A stretch of 9,935 nucleotides of DNA from CAYVFC01 sp964450715. GTDB taxonomy: Bacteria > Myxococcota_A > Polyangia > Polyangiales > JAFGIB01. The translations under genes and the position numbers were made by a program. Every line of letters begins with the position of its first letter. Within the stretch, counting starts at the first letter, position 1. The stretch covers positions 1 to 9,935 of the forward strand of contig CAYVFC010000210.1 of assembly GCA_964450715.1 (NCBI GenBank), read 5' to 3'. This document shows, piece by piece, positions 6,973-9,935 of this stretch. Under the pieces are notes generated by a model. That model made no database searches, was not told where the DNA came from, and worked only from the letters and a program-made list of their open reading frames with translations.

Positions 6973-8668
6973 GCGACCGGTCGGGGCCAGAAGGCTGCTT
7001 CTGGCCACCGCCGTCACCGCCGTGCTGTTGGGGCTGGCGGCCACCGGTTTCTGGTTCCTGAGGGCGCTGCAGCGGGACGCGCTCGAGTATTTAGCGCAGA
7101 ACCTTTCCTCCCTGCTGGTGGGGCTCGGGATCACCGCCGCTCTGACCGCGATGAACATCGCGCTGCGCTGGCTTCGCTGGCACTTCCTCATCCGGCGGGT
7201 CGGCGCCTATGTCGGGGCCAAGGAGAGCCTGCTCATCTACCTGGCCACGCTGCCCGCCATCATCACCCCTTTCTACGTGGGCGAGCTGATGCGCGTGGTC
7301 CTGCTGGGCAGGCGTTACTCGCGCTATCGCTTCGATGTGGCCGGCATCTGGCTGATGGAACGCTCCTCCGATCTGCTGGTGCTCTGCCTGATCGTGAGCC
7401 TGGTCCGCGAGAAATACCTCTACGTCTCGCTGGCCGCGCTGCTCTGGCTCTTCATCATCGGTCTGCTCCGGCCTATCTACCGCTACGCGCGCCGCATCGA
7501 GCACCCCCGAGGCATCAGCATATCCGTGCTGCTCGGGGGCTCGCTGGTCTGCAGCGTCTTTCCCGGAGCCGCGGTCTGGGCCGTCACCGGGCTGCTCGGC
7601 CAGCCGCTCGGCCTGGCCGCCTCCTTCGACGTGTTCGCGGGCAGCACGGTTTTCGGCTACCTGACCGGCCTTCCCAGCGGCGTGGGGCTGAGCGGCTCGG
7701 CCATGGTGCTGGCGCTGGGGGAGCGGGGGGCGGATCTGCTTTCGGCCAGCGCCGCCACGCTGGTCTACCGCGGCGGTACGGTCTGGTTCGCGGTGGCGCT
7801 GGGCCTGGGGTCGGCGCTGCTCTTCCGCGAACGGTTGCTGGCGCTGTTGCGCTCGGGGCGCGCCGAGAAGAGCCCCGGGCCGGAGGACAGCGGCCACTTC
7901 GACGCCATCGCCGAGGTCTACGACGAGGAGATACCGGTCTGGATCCGACAGCGGCTGTTGGACCGCAAGGTGGGCGCCATGCTCGGTACGTTGAACGCTT
8001 TGCGCGTAGCGGAGGCGGACCCGTCCCCGGGTGCCGAGGGCCTCAGCGGTCTAGATATCGGCTGCGGGCAGGGCTGGCACGCCTGCCGGCTCGCCCGGCT
8101 GGGCTACAGCATGTCGGGCGTCGACAGCAGCGAGCAGCAGATCCTCATCGCCGCGAGCAACGCCGCGCAGCAGGGGGTATCGGTCGAGCTGCGGGTGGCC
8201 GGCGCTTCCCGGCTTCCCTTTGCCGACCAGAGCTTCGATTTCGCCTACGCCATCAACATCTTCCACCACCTGACCGACCCGGAGACGCGGGAGCGCGCCT
8301 TTGCCGAGGTGGTGCGCGTGCTCAAGCCGGGCGGCGTCTTCTTCCTGCAGGAGATCAACACCACCAACTGGCTCTTCCGGGTTTACATGGGGTATCTGTT
8401 TCCCCTCATCCGGGGTATCGACGAGGGCACCGAGCGCTGGATCCTGCCGGACGAGCTGCCGGCGGTCGAGGGCGCCCACTGGTCCGAAGGCATCGACTAC
8501 TTCACTTTTCTGCCCGATTTCGTCCCGCCGCTGGCTATGCGCCTGTTGCTGCCGCTGGAGCGGGCGCTGGAGCGTTCCAGCCTGCGCCGTTACTCGGCGC
8601 ACTACGTGGCGCGGCTGCGGGTGAAGGTAGAAGCCATTTCACGAGATCGTAGCGTTACCGAGATGTGA
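6959..8668 (+). CDS. Fusion protein: LPG-synthase-TM/UPF0104-type membrane domain + class I SAM methyltransferase
   Basis: A single uninterrupted 569-residue frame joins two domains. Residues 10-295 are a polytopic membrane domain of the lysylphosphatidylglycerol-synthase TM / AglD-YbhN type (family features: RWLRWHFLIRR at 70-80, TPFYVGELMR at 103-112, ERSSDLL at 134-140, LPSGVGLSGSAM at 238-249, then an Arg271 before the last helix). Residues 312-545 are a Methyltransf_11-like domain beginning at HFDAIAEVYDEE, with motif I LDIGCGQGWHACRLA (365-379), acidic GVDSSEQQ (387-394), LPFADQSFDFAYAINIFHH (419-437) and VLKPGGVFFLQE (454-465). The membrane part may flip or bind a lipid and the cytosolic part methylate it; this is inference. 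The start is a TTG at 6959: the frame is closed by a stop at 6920-6922, and the next choice, GTG 7022, would cut into the first helix. The 14-bp overlap with the radical SAM gene indicates cotranscription. Confidence 0.87.
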   Translation: MARDERPVGARRLLLATAVTAVLLGLAATGFWFLRALQRDALEYLAQNLSSLLVGLGITAALTAMNIALRWLRWHFLIRRVGAYVGAKESLLIYLATLPAIITPFYVGELMRVVLLGRRYSRYRFDVAGIWLMERSSDLLVLCLIVSLVREKYLYVSLAALLWLFIIGLLRPIYRYARRIEHPRGISISVLLGGSLVCSVFPGAAVWAVTGLLGQPLGLAASFDVFAGSTVFGYLTGLPSGVGLSGSAMVLALGERGADLLSASAATLVYRGGTVWFAVALGLGSALLFRERLLALLRSGRAEKSPGPEDSGHFDAIAEVYDEEIPVWIRQRLLDRKVGAMLGTLNALRVAEADPSPGAEGLSGLDIGCGQGWHACRLARLGYSMSGVDSSEQQILIAASNAAQQGVSVELRVAGASRLPFADQSFDFAYAINIFHHLTDPETRERAFAEVVRVLKPGGVFFLQEINTTNWLFRVYMGYLFPLIRGIDEGTERWILPDELPAVEGAHWSEGIDYFTFLPDFVPPLAMRLLLPLERALERSSLRRYSAHYVARLRVKVEAISRDRSVTEM

Positions 8669-8692
8669 TCTGGTATAATGATCTGGTGTAAT
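8667..8692 (+). promoter_or_regulatory. Extended -10 promoter candidate within a 13-bp tandem duplication
   Basis: TGGTATAAT (8671-8679) is a consensus extended -10 (TGnTATAAT). It belongs to a 13-bp direct repeat, GATCTGGTATAAT then GATCTGGTGTAAT (8667-8679 and 8680-8692), with one mismatch, so a second, weaker -10 follows. No good -35 is seen near 8651-8656, which an extended -10 can tolerate. It begins at the stop codon of the fusion gene and points toward the MITE-like element and the DUF2378-like gene. Confidence 0.4.
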
Positions 8693-8714
8693 GATTTTCT
8701 ACCGGTCCGGAGAG

Positions 8715-8739
8715 CGTTTGCCCCCGGGCCGGCCAAACG
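8715..8739 (+). terminator. Possible hairpin after the fusion gene
   Basis: CGTTTG (8715-8720) and CAAACG (8734-8739) form a 6-bp stem around a GC-rich 13-base interior that can pair further in part. There is no T-run after it (GCAAATCC follows), so it is a weak candidate for ending the fusion-gene transcript. Confidence 0.22.
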
Positions 8740-8749
8740 GCAAATCCAC

Positions 8750-8920
8750 CTAGAGCACCGAACGGGTTGAAAAGCTCATGATTTCGCGGCTTATAGGGTC
8801 CATATTCGGCGTTGTCCCTCCTCGAAGTGGCTCTACCACTGCTTCGTCGGGCCAAGCACCGAATCTGACGCCCTCTAAACACACGAACTCAAAGAGTTTT
8901 CAACCCGATCGGTGCTCTAG
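8750..8920. mobile_element. 171-bp fold-back MITE-like element
   Basis: The terminal inverted repeats are 8750-8777 (starting CTAGAGCACCGAACGGGTTG) and 8894-8920 (ending CGATCGGTGCTCTAG). They are complementary over 27-28 bases with one mismatch and one single-base gap. The inner sequence also mirrors itself: ATTCGGCGTTG (8804-8814) pairs with CAAGCACCGAAT (8853-8864), and CGAAGTGG pairs around a CTCTA apex (8831-8835) with CCACTGCTTCG. The whole element is thus one long imperfect palindrome. It has no transposase or credible ORF. CTAG at both ends fits a 4-base target duplication of YTAR type, or a TA duplication, but because CTAG is palindromic it may instead be part of the repeat. It would need a transposase in trans. 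No intact parent element is in the window. Confidence 0.72.
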
Positions 8921-8922
8921 CA

Positions 8923-8944
8923 GACAGGCGACGGACAGGCGACG
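8923..8944 (+). repeat. 11-bp perfect tandem duplication
   Basis: GACAGGCGACG occurs twice in direct succession (8923-8933, 8934-8944), immediately after the MITE-like element and just before the ribosome site of the DUF2378-like gene. It is a small slippage-type duplication. Confidence 0.8.
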
Positions 8945-8953
8945 GAGCGCAAC

Positions 8954-9576
8954 GTGGCTAGAGTAAAAGGATCGGTATTGATGCCGTTGATCAAGGCTAT
9001 CCGCGGCGACAAGCAAAACGATTATAACGCTTGGCTGACCGATGCCGATCGAGAGATCCTCGCGGGAACGATTTTCAGCAGCAGCTGGTATCCCTTCGAT
9101 ACCTACCAGCGTTGTTGCCGGGCGGTCGCAAAAATTCACGCCGGCGACGACGAAGCCGTGCTCTACCACTGGGGGGCGGGTAGCGCGGAGACGCTGTTGA
9201 GGACCACTTATTCCGGACAAATTATCCAGGGGCAACCGCAGCAATCACTGGAAAAACACCTGGCCGTGACCAAGCTTTTTATTCCGGACAAATTATCCAG
9301 GGGCAACCGCAGCAATCACTGGAAAAACACCTGGCCGTGACCAAGCTTTTCTTCGACTTCGGAGAGATTCGCCCGGAGCTTGTTTCCGAGCGATGCCTGC
9401 ATCTACGCATTTCGGGCTTTCCGGCCGATTTCAAGGAGCTATATCTTCAGATGCACGGGTGGTACAGTCGGATCCTCGCGCTGAGCGGCGCAACCGGGAT
9501 CGAGAGCCGGTTCGTTAGCAAGTCCTGGGAGGGCGCGGGGGATACCTGTATAGAATATCGCTGGGAATCCGAATAG
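8954..9576 (+). pseudogene. DUF2378 / TIGR02265-like protein, frameshifted by a 71-bp tandem duplication
   Basis: The first frame starts at GTG 8954 (GGAG ribosome site at 8944-8947, spacing 6) and begins VKGS, then has FSSSWYPFDTYQRC. It follows the expected product to about residue 109 (EKHLAVTKLF), reads 19 aberrant residues and stops at 9338-9340. The rest continues in another frame to 9576, including CLHLRISGFP, MHGWYSRILALSGA and the terminal GAGDTCIEYRW. The shift is caused by a perfect 71-bp duplication (71 is not a multiple of 3). Removing one copy gives 552 bp, a clean 183-residue protein. The pattern VKGS / WYPF / late GxGDxxCxYR resembles the DUF2378 (TIGR02265) family of myxobacteria, related to the V4R/heme-NO-binding fold; the biochemical role is unknown. 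The family call is from memory of its pattern. A GTG at 9337 overlaps the premature TGA as GTGA, so the 79-residue C-terminal piece might be reinitiated. Confidence 0.78.
9208..9350 (+). repeat. 71-bp perfect tandem duplication inside the DUF2378-like gene
   Basis: Bases 9208-9279 and 9279-9350 are identical with period 71. Each copy runs from TTATTCCGGACAAATTATCC to GACCAAGCTTTT. The match ends at 9207/9278 (C versus T) on the left and 9280/9351 (T versus C) on the right. No internal mismatch exists, so the event is very recent or is an assembly artefact. It causes the frameshift in the surrounding gene. Confidence 0.95.
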
Positions 9577-9935
9577 GGGTGAGATTTGTAGCCGATGGTT
9601 TCACACAGAGGCGGTCCTCACAACCGTACGGCAGCATCGATGTCATCTCGAACGAAGTGAGAGATCTCTTTTCCGGTGGAGATCTCTCACTTCGTTCGAG
9701 AAGACGCTACGTTCGAGATAACATCTCGCTTCGCGCGAGATGACGACAGGCGCCGATTGTCTCGGCAGCAGAAGCGATTCGCGATCTTTCACCTGTCGAG
9801 AGACGCGCCGACTTTCCAGCCGGGGTATAAGATTTTACGGCGTGACCGCCGCGCCCGGTCTCTCCGGAGCAGCCCCAAAATTGGGCTAATTCCGGATTTC
9901 TCAACGGCTGAAAAGAGCAATAAGGGGGAAGACGG
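9577..9935. other. Non-coding right end of the window
   Basis: No convincing gene lies in these 359 bases; the minus-strand open frame at 9707-9904 has no recognisable domain or ribosome site. Bases 9636-9742 hold the palindromic repeat. Farther right are a TATAAG box near 9826 with no -35 partner, a palindrome CTCCGGAG (9862-9869), a 5-bp hairpin AGCCC...GGGCT (9871-9887), and a purine-rich AAGGGGGAAG (9922-9931) that could be the ribosome site of a gene starting beyond the window. Confidence 0.5.
9636..9742. repeat. Palindromic interspersed repeat, copy 2
   Basis: After ATCGATGTCA comes a perfect 23-bp stem: 9646-9668 (TCTCGAACGAAGTGAGAGAT plus CTC) pairs with 9679-9701 across a 10-base loop TTTTCCGGTG. 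A second, smaller hairpin follows: CATCTCGC (9722-9729), loop TTCGC, GCGAGATG (9735-9742). The lead and arms match copy 1 at the gap. As it starts 60 bases after the DUF2378-like stop codon, the large stem may also end or stabilise transcripts, though no T-run follows. Confidence 0.85.

Noticed and set aside
6148..7191. Long minus-strand open frame opposite the radical SAM gene
   Set aside because: It runs antisense to the Cys cluster and core of a clear radical SAM protein, spans a gene boundary, and has no recognisable motif.
7091..7897. Minus-strand open frame opposite the membrane half of the fusion gene
   Set aside because: It is Q/A/R-rich sequence typical of the antisense of hydrophobic high-GC genes, with no ribosome site or domain.
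8655..8882. Small minus-strand open frame across the fold-back element
   Set aside because: It crosses the element boundary and overlaps the fusion gene's 3' end; no transposase motif is visible, so I treat it as chance.
8778..8966. Small plus-strand open frame starting inside the fold-back element
   Set aside because: Ser/Thr-rich, with no family resemblance, and it runs into the GTG start of the DUF2378-like gene in another frame.
9707..9904. 65-codon minus-strand open frame at the right end
   Set aside because: It begins in repeat-flanking DNA, lacks a ribosome site and shows no recognisable motif.
9820..9935. Possible riboswitch or structured leader before a gene beyond the window
   Set aside because: Only a 5-bp hairpin, a short palindrome and a ribosome-site-like run are visible; no known riboswitch consensus was recognised.

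Overview
The window is high-GC bacterial DNA with genes packed on both strands and one assembly gap of exactly 100 N (3014-3113). The best taxonomic hint is a broken gene near the right end. Its conceptual product, once repaired, resembles the DUF2378 / TIGR02265 family known mainly from myxobacteria. A mevalonate kinase in a bacterium of this kind fits the same picture. I therefore infer a Myxococcota-like (former Deltaproteobacteria) organism, probably a draft or metagenome-derived genome. This placement is an inference, not a demonstration.

Layout: (1) 49-2944, minus strand: a six-TM sensor histidine kinase lies downstream of an AGCS-type sodium:alanine/glycine symporter. (2) 2959-3190: a palindromic interspersed repeat containing the gap and a 22-bp tandem array. 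(3) 3220-5260, minus strand: a two-gene isoprenoid operon, a short-chain polyprenyl diphosphate synthase followed after one base by mevalonate kinase. (4) 5261-5535: a divergent intergenic region. (5) 5536-8668, plus strand: a B12-binding-domain radical SAM protein overlaps by 14 bp a fused gene made of a membrane domain of the lysylphosphatidylglycerol-synthase TM / flippase type and a class I SAM methyltransferase. (6) 8669-8953: an extended -10 promoter candidate and a 171-bp element that is one long imperfect palindrome with near-perfect terminal inverted repeats (MITE-like). (7) 8954-9576: the DUF2378-like gene, split into two frames by a perfect 71-bp tandem duplication. (8) 9577-9935: non-coding, with a second copy of the palindromic repeat family including a perfect 23-bp stem.

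How the genes may work together: mevalonate kinase and the prenyl synthase supply prenyl diphosphates, probably C15-C20. The divergent pair on the other strand (radical SAM plus membrane/methyltransferase fusion) has the look of a lipid- or isoprenoid-modifying module. The link rests on adjacency only. The most distinctive observations are the flippase-methyltransferase fusion beside isoprenoid genes, the exact 71-bp duplication whose removal restores a 183-residue protein, the fold-back mobile element just upstream of it, and the palindromic repeat family found at both the gap and the right end. No CRISPR array, RNA gene or intact transposase was seen.
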